Source of the DNA: Phytophthora colocasiae
Taxonomy: Eukaryota; Oomycota; Peronosporomycetes; Peronosporales; Peronosporaceae
Direction: 5' to 3'
Assembly (NCBI GenBank): GCA_018806915.1
Contig: JAGKQI010000093.1
Span: 372,001 to 436,000, forward strand
Length of the DNA: 64,000 nt
Of the stretch, positions 9,816 through 18,563 are shown piece by piece (within the stretch, counting starts at the first letter, position 1; each line of letters starts with the position of its first letter). Under the pieces are notes generated by a model that saw only the letters and a list, made by a program, of their open reading frames with translations, had not been told where the DNA came from and searched no databases. Position numbers and translations under genes: made by a program.

Positions 9816-11672
9816 GGTAAAACCTCGTTGGGATCATATACGGTACAGATCTGTTCTCTGTACATACTTCCTTTCTGCTGGATCTGTTTTGAGATCTGGA
9901 AATGGACGGTGGATAGATGCCCGCGTAAGCTCTCGGGTGGTGACATTTAGACAGTGAAGGCTCATTCGGTAAAATGGAGTCTCTCCCGGACACACCTGGA
10001 ACTTCCAGCAGCAATTTACCAGGCCGTACCCGCGGTCAAGTTCGCCAGGAGACTACAACATGCTACTTCCGCGGTTACAAGTACACGCGCGCCTGGATGT
10101 CTTCGAAGAAAGGTTCATACCGGTGCAGCCATTGGCGTCAAGGCTGTGCTGGCACGATGTTTTTCCATGTTCGTACGATGGGTTACAGCTTGGGTCGTCC
10201 CCACACCTGTCGGAATGTTGATGCTACGGACGCTAGCCTAGTGGATGTTACGGGTTCAATGAAGGACAGAGTAGACACGCTGTCCATAGAAAAAGTCGCT
10301 GAGCCAGCGCGGCGCATTTGGGAAGTCGTGCGAGATGAGTTTTACGGTGCGAACAATGAGCATGTCGTACAAGGATTATCTGAACCACAAGTTCTTCGTC
10401 GGGTGTACCAAGCCAGAAACCGGCACTTCAGCGGGGACGTTCATGGGGCAATCGAAATCCCTCCTCTTTCCACAGCACTGAACGAAGCTGTGTCCTTCTT
10501 TCAGTTTCATCATGTCACGGCGAACCGAGAGAACCTCAACAAACCCACACGTCTAAACGGTTGGGCCCACCCTTCCCTAGTTAATCTGCTACGTTACCAC
10601 GGAACTACCATTTTTATCGATGGAACGTTCCGTTGTGTGCCACACGGCTACAAGCAGTGCGTCATTGTCATGGTGCACGACCGAGCTTCAGGCCCGTATG
10701 TACCTGTGTACTACGTGCTAAGTACTTCGCGAACTGGAGATTCGTTTTGGGACATCATTCATTTCGTGGTGCAAGGCACCGATCAGCAGGTTGAGCCTGC
10801 CGAAGTTGTGTGTGACTTCGAGAGTGCCCTTATCCAGACCGTGCAGTCGCAGTTCCCCAACGCCATCGTAATTGGCTGCCTCTTCCACTGGAAGCAGGCA
10901 CTACGACGCGCTATGAAGCGGTTTCTGCTTCCAGAGGAAGAGTGCGCTATTGCTATGAGCAAGGGAGTCCTCGACATGCTTACCGTCATTGATAACAGCC
11001 TTGTCAAGTGTTGTATCAAATGGGTAAAGATTGAAATCCGTTGGCGTTGCGCCGAGGCCAGTATAACGTACTCAAAGGTTAAGTGGAGGGGCTTCTGGGG
11101 GTATTTCAACAGAACATGGATTGAGCAGTACGACGTGACCGTGTGGAACGTGGCTGGCCCAAACAATGAGCTTATCGCACGCACAAATAACCCGTTGGAA
11201 AGGTTTAATCGAGGACTGAATAACCACTTTCCAAAACCTCGTCCAAGTATGGCGAGTTTCGTAGGTGTGATCAAGACCATCTCGGGTGAGTACGTCCAGC
11301 GTCTTGCTGACATTCCTCGGGGGCGAGCTCGAAGACCCACTCGAGAGGTGATCCAACTACCCAAAGCAATCGAGATACCGGAGGATATCGGCGATGATTC
11401 TGAAGATGAAGCACCTGTGGCTACAGAGCAGTTGTCCGACAGCTCATCCGATGAAGACACCACCGAAATGGTGCTGTGAGAAGCGTGAGCTGTAAGTACA
11501 TTTAGCAAGTATCTTAGTGACATCTAGTTCGGACAAGGAGTACAGACAAATAATGAATACACGCCCATTTACCTCTTTGACATGTTCCTGTTCAGCTATC
11601 AGATCACTACCAAAGAGATGAGTCAGATCCTTTATCAGATCTGTACCGTATATGATCCCTACTGGAGGTTAT
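9816..11672 (+). mobile_element. MULE-B, Mutator-like DNA transposon in the flavin-reductase gene
   Basis: A compact 1,857-bp element with 9-bp target duplications. The termini share a strong inverted repeat: GGGATCATATACGGTACAGA at about 9830-9849 matches, inverted, about 11639-11658. The outermost 14-16 bases pair less well around a shared AACCTC. One intact transposase gene fills the interior. It is different from MULE-A in termini and protein. Confidence 0.92.
9974..11479 (+). CDS. MULE transposase (MULE-B), apparently intact
   Basis: A single-exon 501-residue protein. The N-terminus has a FLYWCH/WRKY-like Cys-His finger (YRCSHWRQGCAGTMFFHV, then PHTC). The RNase-H core follows with first Asp in TIFIDGTFRCVP, second in VVCDFESALIQT, the C-x-x-H of IGCLFHWKQAL, and the catalytic Glu in TNNPLERFNRGLN. 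The C-terminus is acidic and Ser-rich. No frameshift or stop is seen, so together with intact ends and target duplications the element could still be mobile. The ATG at 9974 lies about 160 bp inside the left end. Confidence 0.88.
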   Translation: MESLPDTPGTSSSNLPGRTRGQVRQETTTCYFRGYKYTRAWMSSKKGSYRCSHWRQGCAGTMFFHVRTMGYSLGRPHTCRNVDATDASLVDVTGSMKDRVDTLSIEKVAEPARRIWEVVRDEFYGANNEHVVQGLSEPQVLRRVYQARNRHFSGDVHGAIEIPPLSTALNEAVSFFQFHHVTANRENLNKPTRLNGWAHPSLVNLLRYHGTTIFIDGTFRCVPHGYKQCVIVMVHDRASGPYVPVYYVLSTSRTGDSFWDIIHFVVQGTDQQVEPAEVVCDFESALIQTVQSQFPNAIVIGCLFHWKQALRRAMKRFLLPEEECAIAMSKGVLDMLTVIDNSLVKCCIKWVKIEIRWRCAEASITYSKVKWRGFWGYFNRTWIEQYDVTVWNVAGPNNELIARTNNPLERFNRGLNNHFPKPRPSMASFVGVIKTISGEYVQRLADIPRGRARRPTREVIQLPKAIEIPEDIGDDSEDEAPVATEQLSDSSSDEDTTEMVL

Positions 11673-11681
11673 CAACCTCGC
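11673..11681. repeat. Target-site duplication, right copy (MULE-B)
   Basis: Exact repeat of 9807-9815. The flavin-reductase frame resumes immediately after. Confidence 0.9.
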
Positions 11682-12052
11682 ACCGTACTCGCAGTTCAAC
11701 AACTTGACATTCGACCCGCCGTACGTCATGTTCAGCGCCAACCAGAAGCCGTCGGGCAAGCAGAAAGACACAACTGTGAACACGGAGACGACCGGCAAGT
11801 TCTGCTGGAACCTGGCCACTTGGGACCTGCGTGAAGCAGTCAACATCACCGCCGAACAGGTCGCCCCCGGCGTGGACGAGTTCGAACGCGCCGGTCTGAC
11901 TAAGGAGATGTCCAAGCACATTGAGGGGGTCCCCATGGTGGCTGACAGCCCCGTCAAGTTCGAGTGCGAGTACTACAGCACGCTGCGTCTGCCGGGCAAC
12001 CCACCCATGGGGTCCGTGGATGTGATCATCGGCAAGGTCGTGGCCGTGCACA

Positions 12053-12056
12053 TTAA
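12053..12056. repeat. TTAA target duplication, left (piggyBac)
   Basis: TTAA here and at 16067-16070 flank the element. It is the canonical piggyBac target, and the element starts CCCC directly after it. Confidence 0.88.
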
Positions 12057-12071
12057 CCCCTCGAGTACGGA

Positions 12072-12532
12072 AAAAAAAATGTGTTTTATATGCAGTATTC
12101 AGCATAATTAGTCTTGGCATTTGTATGTTACGGGGTAGGGCGGACCTGGGTGATAGGTAGGCTAAGGACACAAACGTGCTAAAGGTGCATGTAAACTGAA
12201 TATGAATTCACCATGACACGGTGTTGAACTGCATTATTCACCATAATGAAGATAGAGACTGGACACGTTTCCCGCCAACTTGAACAGAAACGAATGCGTT
12301 CGTTTGGCCAGTTTCAAAAATTTTGAATTTGATACTTCCAATACAAACTCTTATATAGAAAGGAGGTGTGTCATCCCTATGATTTATTGCAATCAAAAGA
12401 AAGTGTTTGGCGTTTGATGTGTGATGATCAGACTTGGGATGTGCTGATGATGTGCTGCTAGACAGCACGCAATGTAATCATGTAGAGACCGAATAATACA
12501 GGTTATATGCAGGTCATTATTCAGCTTACCAC
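12072..12532. other. Non-coding left subterminal region of the piggyBac element
   Basis: A 461-bp stretch between the left terminus and the transposase stop. It contains AT-rich sequence and scattered TTCAG/TGCAG and ATTCACCAT repeats, but no supported gene. Confidence 0.45.
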
Positions 12533-15500
12533 CTACGGACTTGTTCTGCGCCTTTTGTTTGAAGCCGGAGTGCTCGGCGTGCCCGGAGACGATGGTGTTC
12601 CTGGCGTTGCACGTATGGCCTTGCGTCGCACTCGAATACTCCTACCGCTTTGAACGGGGATAAGCTTTCCATCGGCCCACTCCTTGTGCCAGATATCCCA
12701 GCACGTCATTGCCACTCCACGCACTTTGCGACGCGCTCGCATACAAAGGAAAATAGGGCCTGTAGTGTTGCACTCACTGCAGAAAAATGAAGTTGTCGAC
12801 GCACGCTGCACTCCTGCGCGCAACACAGAGCACACCTTGCATGTCCTTTGTCGACGTTTTGCCTGAGTATCCGCATTTCGCCACTCATCAACTTGGCGAG
12901 CCGTGTGACCTGTCGTTTGGCTTCTCCCAGTCGAAATTGGCTCGTATGAAGCGGTTTCAGGTGGCCGCTGAGTACCGAATGTGTTAGCTTCGTACATGTC
13001 CGCCGGCACCAGGCTGCAAAGCTGCATATGCAGCTTCTTCAAGTACTTGACGTGGCTCAATGGGCTGGAGGTCTTGTTCTTGTGAAAAGCCTTGTGAACG
13101 ATGTAACTGTTCACAATGGCCACATCAATTAGCCCGAGCACAAGCGACTTGTAGTATTTTTTGAATCGCAGGGCTCGCTGGAGCGAGTAGCGCTGTAGAC
13201 GCAGCTGGTCGTGGACGTCCACGCCTCCCATGAAGGCGTGGTAATCCTTCACGACACGGGGGCACGCCACTTCCACCTGGGTTGCACCATCCTGCCGAAC
13301 AACGCGGTCCATTTCAAGACTTCCACCAGTGCACAGGAAGTGAACGGGACGTGAGTCCCACCAGCTAATTGCCGCCATACTGGGGACGTGCTTCGACTTA
13401 GACACTTTGAAGGATCCGCGTGCAATCTCTGCAGGACGAGTTTTCTTCTTCTCGATCACAGACTTGCTGTAGCCTAGCCGGTTTGTCATGATAGTCCCAA
13501 CGCAGTAAAAACCCATGACCAGCAACTGTATAGCTAGCGCAACGGATGTATAAAATCGGTCCTATTACGACCAGCCGCATACCTTCTTTCTTCGACTCAC
13601 GACCAAAAACCTCCAGTAGGTTTCGAACCACTGCTGCCGGCCCAGACTTCATGTCAGTGTTGTGCGCATCGCTTGAGTGTTCCTTCTTCCCGCAGTAGAC
13701 CTCAAACCTGTTCATATTCAGTTTAAAATTCTTCAGTCAGTGATCGAAAGCTGCATAATGCACTGTAGTGAAAAGAAACTTGCAAAAAAAACTTACCGGA
13801 TGCAGTACGCAGTGACTGCACTACAAAGCATAAAGAGCTTTGTGCCCCACTTGTGCGGCTTGTCTTTTAGGTACACACGCATCTTGTTGAACGATGATCG
13901 ACTTGGCAGAATAGCCTCATCAAAAGCCAAGTGAGCAGGAGCGACATAGCCTCGTACGAACGTCCGTTGGAGAACTTCTACCACTTTTCAGATTTTCCAG
14001 GCTCTGTCGGTATGTGATCTGGGGTCTGCGTTCGAATTGAAGTGCAGATTGCGCGAAATTTCCAGAAAGCGGTCACGCGCTAGCACCGATCCGAAGCAGC
14101 CTCGAGAAATCGCTCCTTCATCAGTAGTCTTCCAGTGGTTTGTCAATTTTTCGCGGTTGGGAGCTATAGCTCGAGCGATCAATAGGCCAATAAACCGCCC
14201 GAGTTCATGAGGCAATATAGGCTTCATTCCTTCCAGTTCGTGTTCAATATCCCGTCTTGTCTTTTGGGAAGCTTGTCATTGAATCTTCGTTTAGCTCGAT
14301 ACCGTCTGAAGGCGGCATCCACTGCAATGGCAACTTCTCACGGTGATATTCATTTGAGCAGGCAGCAATATGCTGCCACAGAACTACCGGCATGAAGTAA
14401 AAATAGCGCAACCGGCGAGTCTCCTCGACGCAACACTTCCGCACTTGGACCTGAGTAACCTTGTCTCAACCCCGGGTAGCTTCTAGTGTCATTAACCGGC
14501 TCATATGGGCTCATAAGATATTCGTGGATGTCGGGCTGGACAATATCTTCCCAACCAACCGTACCCATCTCGCGCAACACGGTATCCTTCAGGTTTCCAG
14601 CCAACACCTCGTCTTCTCCACCAAATTTGGACAGGAAATCCTTAGCGAAAAACATTTCATCTGCAATCTGCTGTTCTGTTGCTTCAAGATCATCGGACAC
14701 ATCGTCCGGAACACAGAATGCTTCTGGGCCTTCATCCGAGCCGTATTCTCCAATTTCAATGTCATCCTTCTCTGCTTCATCGCCCGATTCCATTGCCCCA
14801 AATTGTGACCCGACATCTCCGTCAAGAACTGCATTCAGCACGTCGCTGCTGTCTGCCAGAGCTCACTCCCAAATGAGATGGTTTGATCACCATCTTCATC
14901 GGAATCGTCTGTCATGACACCACATCACATGCAACACAATAGTCAGTATAAAATTCAGTCCAACATGCAGCATTGCATTCAGCATAGCAGACAGCATACA
15001 ATTCAGTATTACATGCAGCTTATTATACAGCTTACCATTCTCGAATTCGCTTGCAGATGCTGCACTATCGTTTGGAGGTATGACGGTGTCCATGGAAGCC
15101 GAATCGTCGAATTCCGACCCCGTATCCACGTCTTGGACATGAGGTGATGTCGCCACCAGAGACCGTGGTGGTGTGCTCGCAACAGGACTTTGGATCAAGG
15201 AACGACGGGTACGTCGCTTTCCCTGTGCCCGACGTGGCGGTGTCGTGACAGGTGGCGTCGCGTCTGTTGCCGCTTGTGACTGGTTCGTAGTCACGGGAGA
15301 AAATGCCGCTTGAACTGGAGGCGTAACGGTAGGAGCTGCTGCGTCACCATGTTCTGCTGAAGGAGCTGCAGGCGCTATTTGACCGTGGAGAGGAACACCA
15401 GCTTCCTTGCGCAGCACTGGTACCAATACCACGATAGGTTAGAAAATATGTATATACCGCTTTGATTTTAACATACCTAGAGCGTAATACTCCAACACAA

Positions 15501-15815
15501 CCCTCTCACCGCGGACGTAGTCAACGCCTTCCGTCCCCGTTATTTTGCGGCCAGGACGGATGTAGAAGTAGCGATCGTCTAGGCTGCGGCGTGGTGGCGG
15601 CTTACGCGTCCACCCTTTCTCCTTGAGCTCTTTCCAGACGGACTTGAAGGAGAGGTCTTTCCCGGTCACCTCGCTGTCCAGCACTACCATACTCTCTATA
15701 CCCCACTTGATCTCTGGCCGCGTAAATTCTCGAATGAGGGAGTTTTTGTGAAAGCGGCAGCTTGCCAGCCACACGTTGGGCCCGTTGGACCACACGTCTC
15801 GCGGTGTCTCTAAAA
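12533..15815 (-). pseudogene. piggyBac transposase gene with frameshifts
   Basis: Pieces in order on the minus strand: about 15815-15480 (W-K-E-L-K-E-K-G-W-T-R-K-P-P-P, an N-terminal segment I recall from oomycete piggyBac proteins), 15416-15039 (Pro/Thr-rich linker), 14841-14350 (acidic, then VALFLLHAG), 14227-13793 (KPILPHELGRFIGLLIARAI and NHWKTTDEGAISRGCFG), and 13711-12533 (CPRVVKDYHAFMGGVDVHDQ and a Cys-rich C-terminal finger). Introns with good GT-AG ends separate several. At least three frame breaks are not introns: a missing T in a T-run near 14420, a shift near 14250, and an extra C (plus strand) near 13561 beside the first catalytic Asp (V-V-I-D-R-F-Y-T-S in the shifted frame). The protein is probably inactive. 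Confidence 0.8.
14944..15036. repeat. 12-bp minisatellite in a piggyBac intron
   Basis: CAG begins at 14944, 14956, 14968, 14980, 14992, 15004, 15016 and 15028, exactly every 12 bases, with unit roughly CAGYATTACATK. It lies in the intron that starts GTAAGCTG on the minus strand at about 15038. Confidence 0.8.
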
Positions 15816-16066
15816 CATAATGCAAATCAGTTGCAGTTTCGCAGAACTCGTTGAGAATTTATATTTCAAAATTCTAAAAACCCTGGTCGATGCACACTTC
15901 AACAGAGGTACAGAAACTAAACAAGTGCTTGACTTGGTGTTTGTATGCCACTGTGGCGGGGGAAAGGACACCAATACAAACTTTAAGTCTAAATTTGCTT
16001 AAACTGAATATATTCAGTTTAAGTGGATAGGCTATGCTGCATTATGCAGCATCCGTACTCGAGGGG

Positions 16067-16070
16067 TTAA
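16067..16070. repeat. TTAA target duplication, right (piggyBac)
   Basis: Mirror of 12053-12056. The flavin-reductase frame resumes at 16071. Confidence 0.88.
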
Positions 16071-16582
16071 GGACGAGGTGCTGACGAACGGCATCCTGGA
16101 CGTCAAGAAGACGAAGCCTATTGCTCGTTGCGGATACTACCAGTACACAGTGGTGACGGAGACGTTCGAAATGGTGATCCCAAGCAGCGGCCAGGAAGGT
16201 GACGACGTGTTGGGCGGCCTTGAAGGCAGTACACGCAAGCACCGAGAAATCGCTCAACGCGAACACAATGAGGAGAAGCCATAAAGACAACATACTGTAG
16301 TCACAGAATAGAGTTGCTGTGACGTCGACGACTAATGGATCAAGTGAAAATATGTGTGTTATTGAGGCTCCATTTCGTTCGAGCTAGTGTTTGAAGACGC
16401 TTGAGCTAAAGGAAAATTACTCGACAGAGTACTGAGGGTATAAACAGCAGATCCAGGCTCGTGACAGCGTTAGACAGTGATCACTAGCTTTTTGCTGCTG
16501 ACGGCGACACCCACAAGCGCGTCCTTGGAGATGACGACGCTGTTATCTTTGGCCAAAATGTAGTTATCCGTCGTAGTAGTCG

Positions 16583-16590
16583 CCGCGGCG
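16583..16590. repeat. Target-site duplication, left copy (triple array)
   Basis: CCGCGGCG here recurs at 27830-27837. One duplication encloses all three element copies. Confidence 0.85.
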
Positions 16591-16599
16591 GGCTTGACC

Positions 16600-17079
16600 G
16601 GTATTGTCGGGATTCTCCTGGGACCGAAATCCACCAAAAACGACCATAAACGACCAAAAACGACCATGTCCTGAAAAATATCCTGTATCCCCTGACAACA
16701 AAATCAGCCAATCGCGAGCCATAAAGTCGCTGCTTGCAAACTCTTCAGGAGAAGGAGACCGCAGAATGCACCAGATAGCTTCGCCATCACAGGCGCATAC
16801 CACGCAGTTGAGCATCATCACCTCTCTCAAGTACCCCGTGTAGTTGCACAGGTATGTGGAGTCACTAGCCGCCAATCCTACGTGTTTATTGGGTGAACTA
16901 ATGCTTTGCTCGAAACCATATCTTCCAGAGAGACTTGTAAGCAACGCATGCTGTGTTGCAGCAGTTAGCTGACTGGAATCTGTTCTCTTAGCGTCATCAA
17001 TGGGTGATGCTGGATATTTTCCTGTAGCAATTCGAGACGCTGGTGATACACGCACGCTCTTCACCACGAATCGTGCGCG
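16600..17079 (-). CDS. Possible third ORF near the left end of copy A
   Basis: An open frame of about 160 codons without a good ATG at its head (TTG at 17082), beginning with a basic segment (VVKSVRVSPASRIATGKYPA), then Cys/Trp residues (LNCVVCACDGEAIWCILRSP). It is preserved almost unchanged in copy B (about 20836-20345). It runs through the subterminal 10-bp repeats into the terminus, so its end is not natural. It could be a terminal exon or just an open stretch. Coding status is doubtful. Confidence 0.3.
16627..16664. repeat. Subterminal 10-bp repeats of the unclassified element (copy A)
   Basis: Three consecutive 10-bp units (CCAAAAACGA, CCATAAACGA, CCAAAAACGA, then CCATG) lie about 40 bp inside the left terminus and are repeated at the same place in copies B (about 20381) and C (about 24132). 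Probable transposase-binding repeats. Confidence 0.7.
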
Positions 17080-17230
17080 CAATCTACTAGGTCCACGGCA
17101 AAATACTAGCTACGAAATCTCGGAGCTATCAGGTATTCATCATGTAATTCGATCTCTCGTTTGAATTTTGGGATCATGTTCGACGAGACATGACTCTTAT
17201 TTGCTAATGCTCGTAGTTCCTTATAGAATC

Positions 17231-18131
17231 CTAGGGAGCAAAAAAACTTGCAATGGTTTGAGCGTTCCCCTTTTTTCGCTTTTCGCAGTCCGGATTCTTG
17301 CTGTTCGGGTTACAACCGCGCTTTCGCGACCTGCAACTGCTACACGCTGGCCTGTTCTCTTCGTGTCTTTTGTCACCTGGGCTCCGGCGAGTAATTACAA
17401 TTGAATCTTGAACTTGAGGGTCGTTAGCTTGGACGGCACGTTGCTCACTTGCACGATCTTCGTGTTCGGGACTGTGTGTTGTATCAGGAGTGATGGCTCG
17501 GTCTGTTGTCGCTAGCACTTCAGGTTTTGGACGACGCACTTTAAGTCGGCAGCACAACGCGTTTTGGCTCAATTTTCCACTTGGTTCAACTTCATGTACA
17601 TTTCGTGAATACGTGCCCATTTTCCGTGAGACCCTTTCGGAAAAGTGGCAGCATACTCTACAAGACATGTTTTATTGCATCTGTGAATACTTCACGGGCT
17701 GGAAGAACCGCCACGGGCTGACAGACGCTTGGTTCGAGAATGGTTTCATTACACGATTCAGCTGAAGGTGCAGTTGTTCGCACGTGCAGATTAGATGGGC
17801 CACGCTCTTGGATCAGTTGTGGTGAATCTGTAGCTTTATCTGCCGGTACTTTTGACTCCTTTTCGGCCTTGCCTTTTCTGATGTAACTTTGTGCTCTTCG
17901 CATTGAGTCCCATCGACGCTCGAGAAATTCATCACTTTTGCGGTTTATGCTTGGACACACGCACGCAGCAAAGTCGTAAACCGAGCGATAAACCTGTTTT
18001 ACATTCTTTACGCCGACAGCCAGTCTGAACAGTCGAAATAGCTTTTCCTGAAGAGCGTTGTCATCCTCCGAGTTATCCTCATCCTGAATAGTCTTCCTTG
18101 TCAATACTATAATGCGTTGAAAACCCGAAAG
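17231..18131 (-). pseudogene. Third in-frame segment: basic Cys-rich protein of the element (copy A, frameshifted)
   Basis: The frame continues after the second TAG with no ATG at its head: a helical domain (EKLFRLFRLAVGVKNVKQVY, CPSINRKSDEFLERRWDSMR), a basic linker, FPKGSHGKWARIHEMYMKLN, and a Cys-rich end (RPACSSCRSRKRGCNPNSKN) finishing NAQTIASFFAP. In copy A two small deletions near 17583 and 17670 break the frame; copies B and C keep that part. The last eight residues resemble a PCNA-interacting (PIP-like) tail. I do not recognise the domain; DNA binding is an inference from the Cys and basic residues. Confidence 0.5.
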
Positions 18132-18563
18132 CTAGGTTTTATTGCACCGTTGTAGCTGTAGGTCAATGGAGGTCAATCGTCGAGCAATTGCGTGATACGA
18201 ATGCTTTCGAAGCTCCAAGCTCGGATTATCTAGTTGCCGAACGGCGGAATTGTAAAGGATTGTAGTAACAAAAGGGCAAGATTCCCACTTGGCTTCTCTT
18301 GATGCGAGTTGCTCTGAGCGTATTTGCTTCAGCAGGGCAAATTCGTGAGATGTAAATTCTGAGGTGCTATTATATTCAGGTTCCAAACCCAAGTTGTCAG
18401 TAAAACTTCTCTGGTTCATCATTTTTCGGTCGTGTTTCAACGCACTCAGCAACTTCAGAATATCTGCGTGGGCAGAGTCATTACGAAGCAAATTTGCCTC
18501 AGCTCCGTCAACTCGCAGAGGGATCATGTCGTAGATGCTTTCCCACGCTCGATTAGCTGGCAC
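18132..18563 (-). CDS. In-frame continuation of the transposase ORF after a TAG codon (copy A)
   Basis: 144 codons directly after the TAG that ends the previous entry, in the same frame, starting VPANRAWESIYDMIPLRV and ending QLQRCNKT before a second TAG at 18134-18132. The composition is coding-like and the same segment is intact in copy B (22314-21883). Either the TAG is read through, or it is an inherited nonsense mutation, or the TAG is the end of an intron (AATTAG before GTG would pass as an acceptor) whose donor I could not place in phase. Function unknown; probably the C-terminal part of the transposase. Confidence 0.5.
   Translation of the reverse strand: MPANRAWESIYDMIPLRVDGAEANLLRNDSAHADILKLLSALKHDRKMMNQRSFTDNLGLEPEYNSTSEFTSHEFALLKQIRSEQLASREAKWESCPFVTTILYNSAVRQLDNPSLELRKHSYHAIARRLTSIDLQLQRCNKT

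Larger units (their letters stand above)
12057..16066 (-). mobile_element. piggyBac-family DNA transposon in the flavin-reductase gene
   Basis: A 4,010-bp element with perfect 15-bp terminal inverted repeats CCCCTCGAGTACGGA (12057-12071, inverted at 16052-16066) and TTAA on both sides. It carries a piggyBac-type transposase gene on the minus strand that is now frameshifted. Just inside both ends are short TGCAGTATTCAG / GCTGCATTATGCAG-like sequences related to the 12-bp repeat in its intron. Confidence 0.92.
9694..16284 (+). pseudogene. Flavin-reductase-like (FMN-binding split barrel) gene, split by two transposons
   Basis: Three pieces make one gene. 9694-9815 has MFYEPGKTDHNLPHDPFKAC and PRPIGWISTVSATGEANLA. 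11682-12056 has PYSQFNNLTFDPPYVMFSAN, then CWNLATWDLREAVNITAEQV. 16071-16284 has PIARCGYYQYTVVTETFEMV. The motifs are those of the flavin reductase-like FMN-binding split-barrel family (P-R-P-I-x-W-I-S-T, then F-N..P..V.FS). The first gap is a MULE with 9-bp duplication CAACCTCGC; the second is a piggyBac element with TTAA. Removing both leaves 122 + 375 + 214 = 711 nt, an open 236-residue frame of normal family size. Function as an NAD(P)H:flavin oxidoreductase is inferred from the family only. In the present allele it is disrupted. Confidence 0.88.

Noticed and set aside
9557..9957. ORFs running past 9815 in the flavin-reductase region as complete small genes
   Set aside because: They cross into the MULE terminus; the real gene continues at 11682 after the target duplication.
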